Position numbers and translations under genes: made by a program. The notes under the pieces are model-generated. The model saw only the letters and a list, made by a program, of their open reading frames with translations, had not been told where the DNA came from and searched no databases. From assembly GCA_014801875.1 (NCBI GenBank), contig JAAVDJ010000040.1, positions 1 through 64,000 on the forward strand: a DNA stretch of 64,000 nucleotides. The letters run 5' to 3'. Origin of the DNA: Bacteroides sp. (lineage in GTDB: Bacteria; Bacteroidota; Bacteroidia; Bacteroidales; Muribaculaceae). Each line of letters opens with the position of its first letter. Positions within the stretch are counted from its first letter, which is position 1. Below are positions 36,825 through 46,512 of this stretch, in pieces.

Positions 36825-36852
36825 TCTCTTTCCAGCTCTAAAATCAGACACA

Positions 36853-38649
36853 ATGAAAATCAACAAATATATATCCGGCCTGCTTACCGCGACCGCGCTC
36901 GTCATGGGCTCAACGGGTTGTACTGACCTTGACGAGAAAACATTCGACCGTATTGATGCCTCCACCTACTATCAGGATGAGAATAGCGTCAAAGGAGCCG
37001 TAGCCTCAATTTATGCCAGTGCTTTCAGCGGTTTCCTTGAATACTTCTGGTATCTCAACGAATTTCCTGCTGACCAGATTGCTTGGCGCACATGGAATGG
37101 TGGTGCCTGGGGGTATGACGAGGCGGCTAAGTTTGTCCTCTCATCTCAGACATGGAACTCCGAATCTGTGATTATACGTCAGGCTTGGGAACACGCTTGG
37201 GAGACAATCGGTCTTTGCAACACTCTTATCAACGACCTTGAGAAACTTGATCCGAGTGCCCTGAAGATGACTGAAGCCTCACTTAAATCATATATTGCTG
37301 AGGTGCGCACAATGCGTGCATGGGCCTACTACAACAATTTCGAACTTTGGGGTGGTGCACTTCCTCTCAATATCTCTGCGGGAAATGAAATCCCGGGTTC
37401 CGCCGATCCCGACTTCAACAAGGGTTGTCAGGTAATCTGGAATTTTATCGTTGACGAACTTGACGGTTGTAATGACGACCTCACAGCCGAAGATGGGACA
37501 AGCGGCACACGCAACCGCATGAACCAGGGTGTGAACCGTATGCTTAAAATGCGTCTTCTCCTCAACTCTCAGCTCTTCACGGGTGTAGACCGTTTTGATG
37601 AATGCGAGACCCTCTGTCAGGAGATAATCAATGGCGATTATGGCACATACTCAATCGCCGGAGACTATCGTCAGATTTACAGCATCAACAACAGCACATG
37701 TCCTGAAGTGGTGTTCGCGTTCGCTACCGAGGCCGGACGTCTGACCAACAATAACCGAAACACTCCCTTCCTTCCATACAATTATGACGAGATGTTCGGT
37801 TTCTCATGTGACCAAGGAGGTTGGAACTGTACTTGTCTTGTCCCCTCCAAGGATAACACAGGAACACTTGTTCCCAATGCCGGATCAGCCGATCCTAAGA
37901 GTTTCCTCTTTGATTATGGCGACAAACTCGGCGCTCCGTTTGACCGTATGAACGATGCCGATATACGTAAACAGCCATTCCAGTGTGATGCACAAGGTGA
38001 CTGGAAGGGTATCTTTGCAATGGGTCCGCAGTTGAATTACACTACCGGTGAGCCCGTCCTTGCAGATGCCGATCTTCAGGATAAGCCCCTTATTTATGTT
38101 GACCAGGTTGGCACATTCCTGAATCTTGGCCGTGACCTTGAACCTGTGATGAGTCCGCGCTGGGGTCAGACCAATTCCGGTTACCGAGTGCTCCGCTATC
38201 CGATCTATCCCACATCCACGGGTCTGGATTGGCGTGATGCTGACCAAGTGGAGTTCCGTCTTGCTGAGGTTTACTACACTTTAGCTGAATGCAAGCTCCG
38301 CAAGGGTAGCTCAGCAGAGGCCAAGCAGCTCGTCAACAATGTGCGCCAACGCTACTATGCACCTGCGAATGCAAGCGTGATTGAAAATCCGGGTCCGGGC
38401 TTCACAGCTTTCGATGCTGACTGGATGCTCAGCGAATGGGGTCTTGAATTTCTTGACGAGGGTCGTCGCCGCCGCACTGACCTGCGCCGCTTCGATAAGT
38501 TCACTCAGGGTCAATGGTGGTTCTTCGGTCGCGCCACTGAGACTGACCGCGACCTCCCTGCCAAGCGTGATCGCCGCTACGAATGGTATCCTCTTCCCCA
38601 GGTTGCACTTATGGTTAACCCCGGGCTTGTTCAGAATCCTAACTATTAA
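36853..38649 (+). CDS. susD: SusD/RagB-like starch-binding lipoprotein
   Basis: The 598-residue protein is an outer-membrane lipoprotein: its signal peptide ends in a lipobox-like GSTGC near residue 24. The fold is the TPR-like SusD/RagB type, with the family's N-terminal LDEKTFDRIDASTYYQDENSV region and a C-terminal stretch containing LDEGRRRRTDLRRFDKF and KRDRRYEWYPLP. It lies over SusC and captures glycans for transport. The gene follows SusC with 28 bp and precedes the SusE/F-like gene with 12 bp, so the three form one operon. Confidence 0.95.
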   Translation: MKINKYISGLLTATALVMGSTGCTDLDEKTFDRIDASTYYQDENSVKGAVASIYASAFSGFLEYFWYLNEFPADQIAWRTWNGGAWGYDEAAKFVLSSQTWNSESVIIRQAWEHAWETIGLCNTLINDLEKLDPSALKMTEASLKSYIAEVRTMRAWAYYNNFELWGGALPLNISAGNEIPGSADPDFNKGCQVIWNFIVDELDGCNDDLTAEDGTSGTRNRMNQGVNRMLKMRLLLNSQLFTGVDRFDECETLCQEIINGDYGTYSIAGDYRQIYSINNSTCPEVVFAFATEAGRLTNNNRNTPFLPYNYDEMFGFSCDQGGWNCTCLVPSKDNTGTLVPNAGSADPKSFLFDYGDKLGAPFDRMNDADIRKQPFQCDAQGDWKGIFAMGPQLNYTTGEPVLADADLQDKPLIYVDQVGTFLNLGRDLEPVMSPRWGQTNSGYRVLRYPIYPTSTGLDWRDADQVEFRLAEVYYTLAECKLRKGSSAEAKQLVNNVRQRYYAPANASVIENPGPGFTAFDADWMLSEWGLEFLDEGRRRRTDLRRFDKFTQGQWWFFGRATETDRDLPAKRDRRYEWYPLPQVALMVNPGLVQNPNY

Positions 38650-38661
38650 TAATTGAGAGAA

Positions 38662-40101
38662 ATGAAAAAATTCAATATAATCAGTCTTATGCTCCTTATG
38701 CTCCTCCCTATGTTGGGAGGATGCTCCAAGGATGAGATAATATTCGACAGCGAACTCCCGCGTTTCGAACTTCGTCCCGGATATGAACTCCTGGAGGTCA
38801 TTGTGCCGCAAGGGACGCTGGCTACTGACAAAATCTACATTGTCGGCGAGTTTAACGGCGGCGAAGAGAATGCCGTAGGAAATCCTCTCTGGCAGCTTGA
38901 GAAGGCTTCCGATACTGACGTGAAATGGGGAATATATCTTGACCCCAAGACATTCGTCAATGGAAAGACTCTTGCCGACGGCTACTACTTCTATTCTGCC
39001 GAGCAGGGAGCTGAACGCACTCTGGAGAACACTCCGGTGGTCCACACTGAACATCCGGGACTCGGACAGAGATGCAATGTGATAGCATACCGTTGGGCCG
39101 ATTATTTCAACAAACCGGTTGATCCGGGTGAAATTGACCATGATGGCTACGTCATTTATGTGGTTGACAATTCAGGATATGACGACCTCGCGCTTTATGC
39201 TTGGGGTGACGCTGAGATATTCGGCGGTTGGCCAGGTATAAAGGCTACCGGTAAGGTTGAGAAAGACGGGGTGCTTTATCAATATTTCGACACCGGGGCT
39301 GCCAACGAGGGTATGAACGTGAACCTCATCTTCAATGACAACGGCAACGGCAAACAGCTCGGAGACTACAATGTAACCCTCAATCAGGACTTCTATCTTG
39401 AACTCACACCCAATGGTGTCAATGAATTCGACCCCTCGAATGTAGTGACTCATGACGGCTACGCCGTGTTTGTCGTTGACAATTCAGGCTGGGATGAACT
39501 CTATCTCTATATGTGGGGTGATGTAAACGACCTCAACGGTGGTTGGCCCGGTATGTCTGTCACCGGCACTCAGACCATAAACGGTGTGACCTATAAATAT
39601 TTTGACCTTGGGGCTGCCAATTGCGACGCAGGTCTTACGGAGCATATCATCCTAAACAACGGCAACGGCAAGCAGATTGACGATGTTGTAGTGTTCGCTC
39701 TCGACCGTGATGTCTATATCGAACTCAAGAGCAACAGCGCGACCGAGATTGACCCCGAGACCTATCAACCCGGTGATGTAGATCCGGATCCCGTGCCCGA
39801 TCCCGTTCCTGAGCAGGACTACAATATCTATGTGCAGAATCTCACGGGATGGTCTGAATTCTACATCTACGCCTGGGGTGATGAGGAATATTTCGGTGGC
39901 TGGCCGGGAGCGCAGGCTTCTTCCACAACCGAGATCGACGGAGTGACCTACCTTGTGTTCCCGGTGAAAGGTAAGGGTCAGATTGAGAATCTGATTTTCA
40001 CGGATAATGCCGGAAATCAATATGATGCAATGCAGGTGACTTTCGACCGTGATTACACCATCATAGCTAATCTTGAATCAGCTGAACTGAAAGCAAACTG
40101 A
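38662..40101 (+). CDS. SusE/SusF-like starch-binding lipoprotein with three CBM26-like repeats
   Basis: The ATG at 38662 gives a 479-residue protein; an in-frame TTG nine bases upstream is less likely. A lipobox (MLGGC) ends the signal peptide near residue 23. After an N-terminal SusE/F-like domain (about 30-150), three copies of a starch-binding module follow at roughly 155-255, 265-365 and 385-478. Each contains an aromatic LYAWGD or YIYAWGD strand and a GGWPG turn, as in CBM26. These bind starch at the cell surface. The three repeats share spacing but differ in sequence, suggesting old duplication. The gene sits between SusD and the SusG-like amylase, and takes the place of the separate SusE and SusF genes of Bacteroides thetaiotaomicron. 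Confidence 0.85.
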   Translation: MKKFNIISLMLLMLLPMLGGCSKDEIIFDSELPRFELRPGYELLEVIVPQGTLATDKIYIVGEFNGGEENAVGNPLWQLEKASDTDVKWGIYLDPKTFVNGKTLADGYYFYSAEQGAERTLENTPVVHTEHPGLGQRCNVIAYRWADYFNKPVDPGEIDHDGYVIYVVDNSGYDDLALYAWGDAEIFGGWPGIKATGKVEKDGVLYQYFDTGAANEGMNVNLIFNDNGNGKQLGDYNVTLNQDFYLELTPNGVNEFDPSNVVTHDGYAVFVVDNSGWDELYLYMWGDVNDLNGGWPGMSVTGTQTINGVTYKYFDLGAANCDAGLTEHIILNNGNGKQIDDVVVFALDRDVYIELKSNSATEIDPETYQPGDVDPDPVPDPVPEQDYNIYVQNLTGWSEFYIYAWGDEEYFGGWPGAQASSTTEIDGVTYLVFPVKGKGQIENLIFTDNAGNQYDAMQVTFDRDYTIIANLESAELKAN

Positions 40102-40105
40102 AACA

Positions 40106-41437
40106 ATGAAAGGAATCAATAAAATAACAATGCTTATGGCAGGGGTAGCCGTCGCTCTCGGCGGCTGCACCTCCTATGAAATCGATATGCCGGAGAATCC
40201 GGAACAGCCCGTAATAGGAAATGAGGTTTCTACTAATGTAATATATCAGGCCAATCCCCGTTTCTTTGGTGAGAACGATTGCCTTAAAGGTGTCACCGCA
40301 CAGGTACCTCGTATCTCCGATATGGGATGCGACATACTTTGGGTTATGCCGATTTACACTCAGGGTGAAGTCAACAGCATAGGGTCGCCCTATTGCGTGA
40401 AGGATTTCAAAGGAATCAATCCTAAATATGGCACTGAGGCTGATTTCTCCGCTCTCGTGGAGGCCGCTCATGCCAAGGGAATGAAGGTTATCCTTGACTG
40501 GGTTGCCAACCATACCGCTTGGGATCATCCTTGGATTACACAGTATCCTGACCGCTATCAGAAAGATGCCGACGGGAATATCGTTTCTCCTTCAGGATGG
40601 GCGGATGTGGCGCAGCTCGACTTCAATAACCCTGCTACGGTGGAGGCTATGGAAGACGCTATGACCTATTGGGTGAACCAATTCGGAATCGATGGCTTCC
40701 GTTGTGATTATGCTGATGGTGTGCCTCATTCTTTCTGGAGCAAAGTTATAGCTGACCTGCAGGCCTACAATCCCGACATAATCATGCTGGCTGAAACTTC
40801 CAACACCGCTTTCTATGAGGATGGTTTCACTATGATTTACGATTGGAATTGCCCGGGAGCAATTTCCGGCGCTTTCAAAGGTGGAAAACCGGCTGACATA
40901 GTCAAGGAGGGACGCGAGGCTCTTGCCAACGTCCCGGACGGAAAATCAATCCTGCGATATGTCTTCAACCATGACGTTGCGGCAGAAAACAATGTGGCCA
41001 CTATGTATGGTTCTTGGGACGCTGTCCCGGCTGCTTACGTGATGGCCGCGATGCTCAATGGCACTCCCATGATATATTCTTCAATGGATGTTGAGAATAT
41101 GTCCGGCAAGCTTTCCTTCTTTGAATATAAGACCCTTGATTTCTCCGCGTCTCTTGCTCAGGAATATAAGGCTATAAATGATGCTTTCAAGGCTTCCGCT
41201 GAGGTGCGTCGCGGTCAGCTTCAGGATTTCTCGAATGGTTCGGTTGCCTGCTTCATGCGTTCCATCCCGGGGCATAATCTGCTCGTGGCTGTCAACACTA
41301 CAAACAACCCGCAGTCAGTGAAGGCTCCTATTGTAATGGCCGGCGCTTCCGCAACCAATCTTCTTGACAATTCTCAGATTACTGTCCCCGTGACAGTGGA
41401 GCTCGAGCCTTACGCCTACACCATCATCATGGAATGA
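40106..41437 (+). CDS. SusG-like GH13 outer-membrane alpha-amylase lipoprotein
   Basis: The 443-residue protein has a lipoprotein signal ending at LGGC near residue 17. The GH13 catalytic motifs are DWVANHT (about 133), GFRCDYADG with the nucleophile Asp near 202, MLAETSN with the acid/base Glu near 230, and FNHDVAAEN with the third acid near 290. It is considerably shorter than SusG (about 690 residues), lacking the inserted CBM58-type domain and surface-site extensions. It would make the first cuts in starch at the cell surface. It starts 4 bp after the SusE/F-like gene. The enzyme specificity within GH13 cannot be read from motifs alone. Confidence 0.9.
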   Translation: MKGINKITMLMAGVAVALGGCTSYEIDMPENPEQPVIGNEVSTNVIYQANPRFFGENDCLKGVTAQVPRISDMGCDILWVMPIYTQGEVNSIGSPYCVKDFKGINPKYGTEADFSALVEAAHAKGMKVILDWVANHTAWDHPWITQYPDRYQKDADGNIVSPSGWADVAQLDFNNPATVEAMEDAMTYWVNQFGIDGFRCDYADGVPHSFWSKVIADLQAYNPDIIMLAETSNTAFYEDGFTMIYDWNCPGAISGAFKGGKPADIVKEGREALANVPDGKSILRYVFNHDVAAENNVATMYGSWDAVPAAYVMAAMLNGTPMIYSSMDVENMSGKLSFFEYKTLDFSASLAQEYKAINDAFKASAEVRRGQLQDFSNGSVACFMRSIPGHNLLVAVNTTNNPQSVKAPIVMAGASATNLLDNSQITVPVTVELEPYAYTIIME

Positions 41438-41497
41438 TCGGTTCCACCTGCCTATGATGTTGGATTGACAACGAATGCATTTTAACTTGATTTCAAT

Positions 41498-43597
41498 ATG
41501 ATGAAAATCTTGATGTCACTTATTATGTCCACAGCAGCCCTCACAGGGGCGGCTGTGGACATTTCTTCCCCTAACGGAGCCTTGCGTCTGAATGTGGACG
41601 TGGATTCTGCCGGCACTCCGGTATATTCGCTCGATTATAAGGGGAAACAATTGGTAGCTCCCGGAAAGCTCGGCCTTAAGGCTGATGAAACAGCTTTTAC
41701 CGACGGATTCCGTATCGTTGGTGTTGACACCGTGACTGTCGACCGCACTTGGGAACCTGTCTGGGGGGAGTATGACAAAGTGCGCGACCATTTCCGGGAA
41801 CTCGCTCTTCATCTTGAGGCTGATAAACCGGATAGAAAGCTCACAATACGTTTCCGTGTCTTTGATGATGGACTCGGATTCCGATATGAGCTTCCCGTGC
41901 AGGATGGTCCTAACTATCTTACATTGCGCGATGAAATCACAGAGTTTAACTTTACCGGTGACCATAAACTCTATTGCATTCCCGGAGATTATGACACCGA
42001 CGAATATCTCTGGTCGGAAACTTCCTTCAGCAAACTTCCCGAAGCGTTGGGGAACTACAGACGTCATTCAGAGGCACAACGCACGGGTGGAAACACCATT
42101 CAGACTCCTATGCTGATGAAGACGGCCGACCCGGTCTACGTAAATATACATGAGGCTGCTCTTGACGGTTATCCTGCCATGCTCCTCGATGTGGATACGG
42201 AGAATAATTCAATGTCGGCTCATCTTGTGCCGGATCGTCTCGGGGTGAGTGCATACCTCCAGATGCCGTTCAACACTCCGTGGCGCACACTTATTGTAAG
42301 TGATGATGCCCGCGATATCCTTTCTTCTCAGCTCGTGCTCAACCTGAATGAACCCTGCAAGATAGAGGATACTTCATGGATCAAGCCTATGAAATTTATG
42401 GGAGTATGGTGGGAGATGTTCACCGGGAACCAGAAGACCTGGGCTTACTCCGACGATTCTCTTGCCAAACCGGGTGTGACCGACTATTCCAAGCTTAAAC
42501 CTAACGGGCGACATCCGGCAAACACTGAGAATGTGAAGAAATATATCGATTTCGCTTCTGAGAACGGTATTGACGGTGTCCTTGTCGAGGGATGGAACGA
42601 AGGTTGGGAAGATTGGGCAAGTTTCCGCAAGAACCGCCAATTCCTCTTCGATAAGCCTTATCCCGACTTTGATGTGCCTGCATTGCGTGATTATGCCAAG
42701 GAGAAGGGGGTCAAGCTTATCATGCATCATGAGACGGCCGCCAACGCCGCTGATTATGAGCTTCAGCTCGACCGTGCTTTCCAGTATATGAAGGATAATA
42801 ATTATGACGCTGTGAAAACCGGTTATGTAGGGGCAATCATTCCTCGCTCCGAGCATCACACTTCACAATGGATGGTGGACCACGCACGCCATGTCATCGA
42901 GCGCGCAGCCGACTATAAGATTATGGTCGATAGCCATGAGGCACCGCGTCCTACAGGCCTTTGCCGCACCTATCCAAACTGGCTTGCCCAGGAGTCTGCC
43001 CGTGGCGGTGAGTTTGAATCTATGGGTGGAAATCCTCCATCCCACACTTGCATTCTCCCCTTTACCAGATTGAAAGGTGGCCCGATGGACTACACTCCCG
43101 GTCTTTTTGAGACTCGAATGAGCTACTATAACGAAGGTAAGGATTCCCAGGCAGGCACAACGCTGGCTCGTCAGCTGGCACTTTATCTCACCATGCCTTC
43201 TCCGATGCAGATGGCATGTGACCTTCCCGAGAATTATCAGCGTTTCCCCGACGCTTTCCAGTTTATCAAGGATGTGCCCGTAGATTGGTCTGACTCCAAA
43301 TATCTTGAAGCCGAGCCTAACCGCTACATCACGGTAGCACGCCGCGACAAGAACAGCGACAACTGGTTTGTCGGCGCTATCACAGACGAGAATCCTCGCA
43401 CAGCTACGATAGACCTCTCGTTCCTTCCGAAAGGTGAGAAGTTTGAGGCAACCATCTACGAGGATGCTCCCGGCGCTCATTGGAAAGACAATCCGCAGGC
43501 CTATCGCATCCGCAAGGTAGAGGTAGATTCCCGCAAAAAACTTAAGCAGCCTTTGGCTGCCGGAGGGGGCGCAGCGATAATGCTCCGCAAGAAATAA
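41498..43597 (+). CDS. GH97 alpha-glucosidase (SusB-like)
   Basis: This 699-residue protein has a signal peptide (1-about 19) and is a family 97 glycoside hydrolase, the family of SusB. Landmarks are the N-terminal beta-sandwich, the HHETAAN loop (about 408-414), DSHEAPRPTG with its glutamate (about 477-486) and the QESARGGEFE segment (about 498-507) that carries a catalytic-region glutamate in SusB. Glutamate-rich active-site loops of this kind suggest the inverting subclass. It would finish maltooligosaccharides to glucose in the periplasm. It ends the locus and is followed by a strong bidirectional terminator. A 60-bp gap separates it from the SusG-like gene. Confidence 0.92.
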   Translation: MMKILMSLIMSTAALTGAAVDISSPNGALRLNVDVDSAGTPVYSLDYKGKQLVAPGKLGLKADETAFTDGFRIVGVDTVTVDRTWEPVWGEYDKVRDHFRELALHLEADKPDRKLTIRFRVFDDGLGFRYELPVQDGPNYLTLRDEITEFNFTGDHKLYCIPGDYDTDEYLWSETSFSKLPEALGNYRRHSEAQRTGGNTIQTPMLMKTADPVYVNIHEAALDGYPAMLLDVDTENNSMSAHLVPDRLGVSAYLQMPFNTPWRTLIVSDDARDILSSQLVLNLNEPCKIEDTSWIKPMKFMGVWWEMFTGNQKTWAYSDDSLAKPGVTDYSKLKPNGRHPANTENVKKYIDFASENGIDGVLVEGWNEGWEDWASFRKNRQFLFDKPYPDFDVPALRDYAKEKGVKLIMHHETAANAADYELQLDRAFQYMKDNNYDAVKTGYVGAIIPRSEHHTSQWMVDHARHVIERAADYKIMVDSHEAPRPTGLCRTYPNWLAQESARGGEFESMGGNPPSHTCILPFTRLKGGPMDYTPGLFETRMSYYNEGKDSQAGTTLARQLALYLTMPSPMQMACDLPENYQRFPDAFQFIKDVPVDWSDSKYLEAEPNRYITVARRDKNSDNWFVGAITDENPRTATIDLSFLPKGEKFEATIYEDAPGAHWKDNPQAYRIRKVEVDSRKKLKQPLAAGGGAAIMLRKK

Positions 43598-43618
43598 GAC
43601 CTGAATATTTGATCCTTT

Positions 43619-43672
43619 AAAAAAGTCATATCATCAAGGCGCCGTCCGCCGAGATGATATGACCTTTTTTAT
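43619..43672. terminator. Bidirectional terminator between the GH97 gene and the 43.7-kb gene
   Basis: An 11-bp perfect stem (GTCATATCATC with GATGATATGAC) is preceded by an A-tract and followed by a T-tract. It can therefore stop transcription in both directions, suiting the convergent gene pair. Confidence 0.85.
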
Positions 43673-43690
43673 TGGTTTGATATGTCTTTA

Positions 43691-44383
43691 TTATTGAGCG
43701 GCCATCCACGAATCAGCTTCTGTGTAGGCGTCGGGTTCTATTTCAAGAGTGAGGATATATTTCCCGGCTCCGGAGGCGAGGGTGGGGTCAGTCACATAAG
43801 TAGCGTCGGCCTGCTGCTCCACGAGACGGAGAATCACGAGATTCTGACCATAATTTCCGACAGCTTGAAACAGAGCTTCCGAGTCAGTGCGTGTGCCCAT
43901 GTCCATTCCCATATCATCCATTTCCTGAAGAAGGGATGTGCAGAATGCACACTGTTCGTAGTTGGCATTGTCTCGCGCACCTTGAGCGTAGGGGAAGAGG
44001 AAGAAATATGAGAAATTAGAGATATCTCCATCCGTATTGTCATAAACTGCCACCGCGCTTACCTGAGGCACCATCCCATAATAGCTCACGGCATAACCGT
44101 CAGAGGGGTCAAGCCACAGGTTCCCTTCATCCTCCACCGGAGTGATGTCAAGGCTCTTCGCAGTCTGAGCCTTCAATTCATCGCTTGAAAGACGATGATC
44201 GGCCACACCAAACACCTTGGTGATGAGATCGTGTGCAGTGACCTTCACCGGAGCCTTTTTCTTCGATATAAGCATTTTCACGACCTTCGCATCAGCTGAG
44301 GGTGATTTTTTCTGCGCGAAACCGCTGAAAGATAATATTAACGCCATGAGGGCGAGGGTTGTGAATCTAATATTTGTCTTCAT
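43691..44383 (-). CDS. Secreted protein of unknown function
   Basis: From the ATG at 44383 the protein is 230 residues; 22 further in-frame residues upstream would precede the signal peptide and are rejected. The signal peptide ends at SGFAQ. The mature protein is basic near the N-terminus (KKSPSADAKVVKMLISKKKAPVKV) and otherwise mixed, with two cysteines (FCTSL and CAFC-like) that may form a disulphide. I do not recognise a family. It is a single gene with a bidirectional terminator at its 3' end. A stress or envelope role is possible, but nothing in sequence shows it. Confidence 0.7.
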   Translation of the reverse strand: MKTNIRFTTLALMALILSFSGFAQKKSPSADAKVVKMLISKKKAPVKVTAHDLITKVFGVADHRLSSDELKAQTAKSLDITPVEDEGNLWLDPSDGYAVSYYGMVPQVSAVAVYDNTDGDISNFSYFFLFPYAQGARDNANYEQCAFCTSLLQEMDDMGMDMGTRTDSEALFQAVGNYGQNLVILRLVEQQADATYVTDPTLASGAGKYILTLEIEPDAYTEADSWMAAQ

Positions 44384-44496
44384 AATCAATGAGGAGCTAA
44401 GGTGTTTAAGTCCGGCGTGGAATTGCCCAAGCCGGGGTGTGTTGTGCAATATACCAATATAACAGAAAAATTGGTCAACTGTTCGGATTGCATATG

Positions 44497-46452
44497 TTAA
44501 AAACTCCGTTTAGAATAGTTAAACCTTACCGCGAGAGCGGAAAGGGTGTCGGATGGTTGCAGAGTCCCTGAGATTGAAAGCCGGAAGAAGGGAAAGGCTG
44601 CGCTCCAGAGGGATGAAATTTCCCTTCCTGCGGCAGTCGCGATAGTGAACCATTGGATAAGATCATGGCTTCCTTCCAGACGGAGTCTCATATCTTGATG
44701 ATGAAATTTTCCCCTGACACCAACGGACAGGAGATGTTTAATTCTCTCCGGTGAATCTAATTTCAGCGGTCTGGTGGTGAGTTCAATATTTCCGCCATTT
44801 GTAGAGAGGCTTATCTTTTCGCCCGGTTTTGCCCCTGAGGTCGCTGAAATTACCGATACTTTTGTTCCCTCGATTTTAATGCAGTTTCCTTTAGTGTCGG
44901 TGAATGTTATGAAGGTCCCGAAGGTGCGCAGGGTGTCTTTGTCAGCAAGTTTATGCCGGCAAATCAACCCGGCCTCGCGGAAAATGCCGTCGTCACTTTC
45001 CCGAAGGAGAAAGACCCCCTCGGATGTAAAGAGGTAAGCTGTCGGAGCGGTTGTTGCCACAAGTCCGGAAGCGCGGAAAGCACGGCATACGGCGATGATG
45101 CGTCCTATATTCAGAATTTCCAGAAGAGAGTCAGGATAAAGCAGGGAGTCTGGCCTTCCGCTTCTCAAAAGTGCATTGGGGAGTCGACGTGTCCCTGGAA
45201 GATATTCTCCCGGATTTTCCGGCTCCTTATTCTCACCGGATAGGGGAGAAATGTAGTATGAACCATTCAGGGAAGGGTGGGGCATAAGAGGGAGTGCCAT
45301 CCCTTTACCATCGACTGTAAAAGAATAGGCGAGAGCGTCCGGATCGGGGTGAAATATGAAACGGGGAAGGTATCCGCTTTGATTGCAGAATGGGGTCAGG
45401 CGATTCAAGGGGAGGGGTTTGGGAGGTGTGATGCTGAGATCGAAGAGAGTGGTGCGCCCTGAAAAAGAGACGGCTCCCGTTGCCTCTATGGAAGAATGAT
45501 GAAGATAGTCAGGTCTGTAAGGAGTTAAGGGGAACGTTTCAGGAGATGCTCCGCAATTAAAGCTTACATCCGAGAAATTATTTGAGACGTTGAGTCGGGA
45601 TGAAGGAATGGAGCTGATGAGATGGAATGAGTCAACTGCCGCAATCATGCGGCTTATGGAATCCGAAGCGACCGGCACGGGTTGCCATCCTGCCGGAATA
45701 GAGTTTTCCCAAATGGGAAATTCCCCGGCATTCCCCTCGGAGTCTTGATAATGGGAAAAGCCGGAGAAAACCTCACGTCGCAACGAGCGAGGGGTATCTT
45801 TGTCGGAGAAGAGAGGGATGGGTTCGGAGATAAAGAGGTCGAGACTTTTTATTTTCTCTTCCCATTGTTGGTCCGGAAGTTGGGTAAGACGGAATTGCAA
45901 GGCGCATATGGCAGAAGTTATGGAAAGGGTCATTTCTTCTGCATCCGTTGTGCCTGAGGCTATCGCCACCGGTGCTTGGGAGTTCGGAATCATGAGCACA
46001 GGGGGTGTCGGAGAGATATGCAGACCATCGTTCATTCTGAAAGCGGCAACCACAAGAAAGGGGCGAGTGAAGAGATTCCGTCCGGAGGCTTGGCGATATA
46101 GCTCAAGGATTGTCTCCAACGCTCCCTTCCCCCAAGCCGAATCGGAGGGGTTGGCGATGGATATTGTTTTTACGGGAAGAGAGTCAGGATGTATGCTCCA
46201 GCCGGGAAGAGAGGCACGACGCAGACTGAATTCCACAGCCGGGACCGAGGGGACTTTGAGAGACACATTTGAACTGAAGGCAATCTCCTCGCCACTCTCT
46301 GTGTCGGGAATTTCAGAGGCTGAGGTTTCAGCATACGGAGTCGCGACAAGATTGGTGGCGTAGAGGAGTTCGCCGTCTTCACATAAGTAGTCGTCTGCGG
46401 AGGAATGGCGCCGGAAGGGGATGATAAAGGTGGAGTTATTTGCCGATGTCAT
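44497..46452 (-). CDS. Large beta-rich protein of unknown function
   Basis: I do not recognise this 651-residue protein. It lacks a signal peptide and transmembrane helices and has a beta-rich, serine- and proline-rich composition over its whole length. The N-terminus (STFIIPFRRHSSADDYLCEDGELLYATNL) looks like a short recognition strand followed by an extended region. Its composition recalls beta-rich structural or tail-type proteins of Bacteroidales phages, but no phage gene is adjacent and the resemblance is only an impression. A -7/-33 promoter pair lies directly upstream. No partner gene is in the same operon. Confidence 0.6.
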   Translation of the reverse strand: MTSANNSTFIIPFRRHSSADDYLCEDGELLYATNLVATPYAETSASEIPDTESGEEIAFSSNVSLKVPSVPAVEFSLRRASLPGWSIHPDSLPVKTISIANPSDSAWGKGALETILELYRQASGRNLFTRPFLVVAAFRMNDGLHISPTPPVLMIPNSQAPVAIASGTTDAEEMTLSITSAICALQFRLTQLPDQQWEEKIKSLDLFISEPIPLFSDKDTPRSLRREVFSGFSHYQDSEGNAGEFPIWENSIPAGWQPVPVASDSISRMIAAVDSFHLISSIPSSRLNVSNNFSDVSFNCGASPETFPLTPYRPDYLHHSSIEATGAVSFSGRTTLFDLSITPPKPLPLNRLTPFCNQSGYLPRFIFHPDPDALAYSFTVDGKGMALPLMPHPSLNGSYYISPLSGENKEPENPGEYLPGTRRLPNALLRSGRPDSLLYPDSLLEILNIGRIIAVCRAFRASGLVATTAPTAYLFTSEGVFLLRESDDGIFREAGLICRHKLADKDTLRTFGTFITFTDTKGNCIKIEGTKVSVISATSGAKPGEKISLSTNGGNIELTTRPLKLDSPERIKHLLSVGVRGKFHHQDMRLRLEGSHDLIQWFTIATAAGREISSLWSAAFPFFRLSISGTLQPSDTLSALAVRFNYSKRSF

Positions 46453-46469
46453 AAACTATTGTTTTTCGG

Positions 46470-46500
46470 CAAAAGTAATGTGATTCCGCCGCGAGACAAC
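46470..46500 (-). promoter_or_regulatory. Promoter of the 651-residue unknown gene
   Basis: On the minus strand TACTTTTG (46470-46477) is an exact -7 match. GTTG at 46497-46500, 19 bp upstream, is a three-of-four match to TTTG. The predicted leader before the ATG is only about 10 nt. Confidence 0.55.
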
Positions 46501-46512
46501 TATAAGGTGGTC

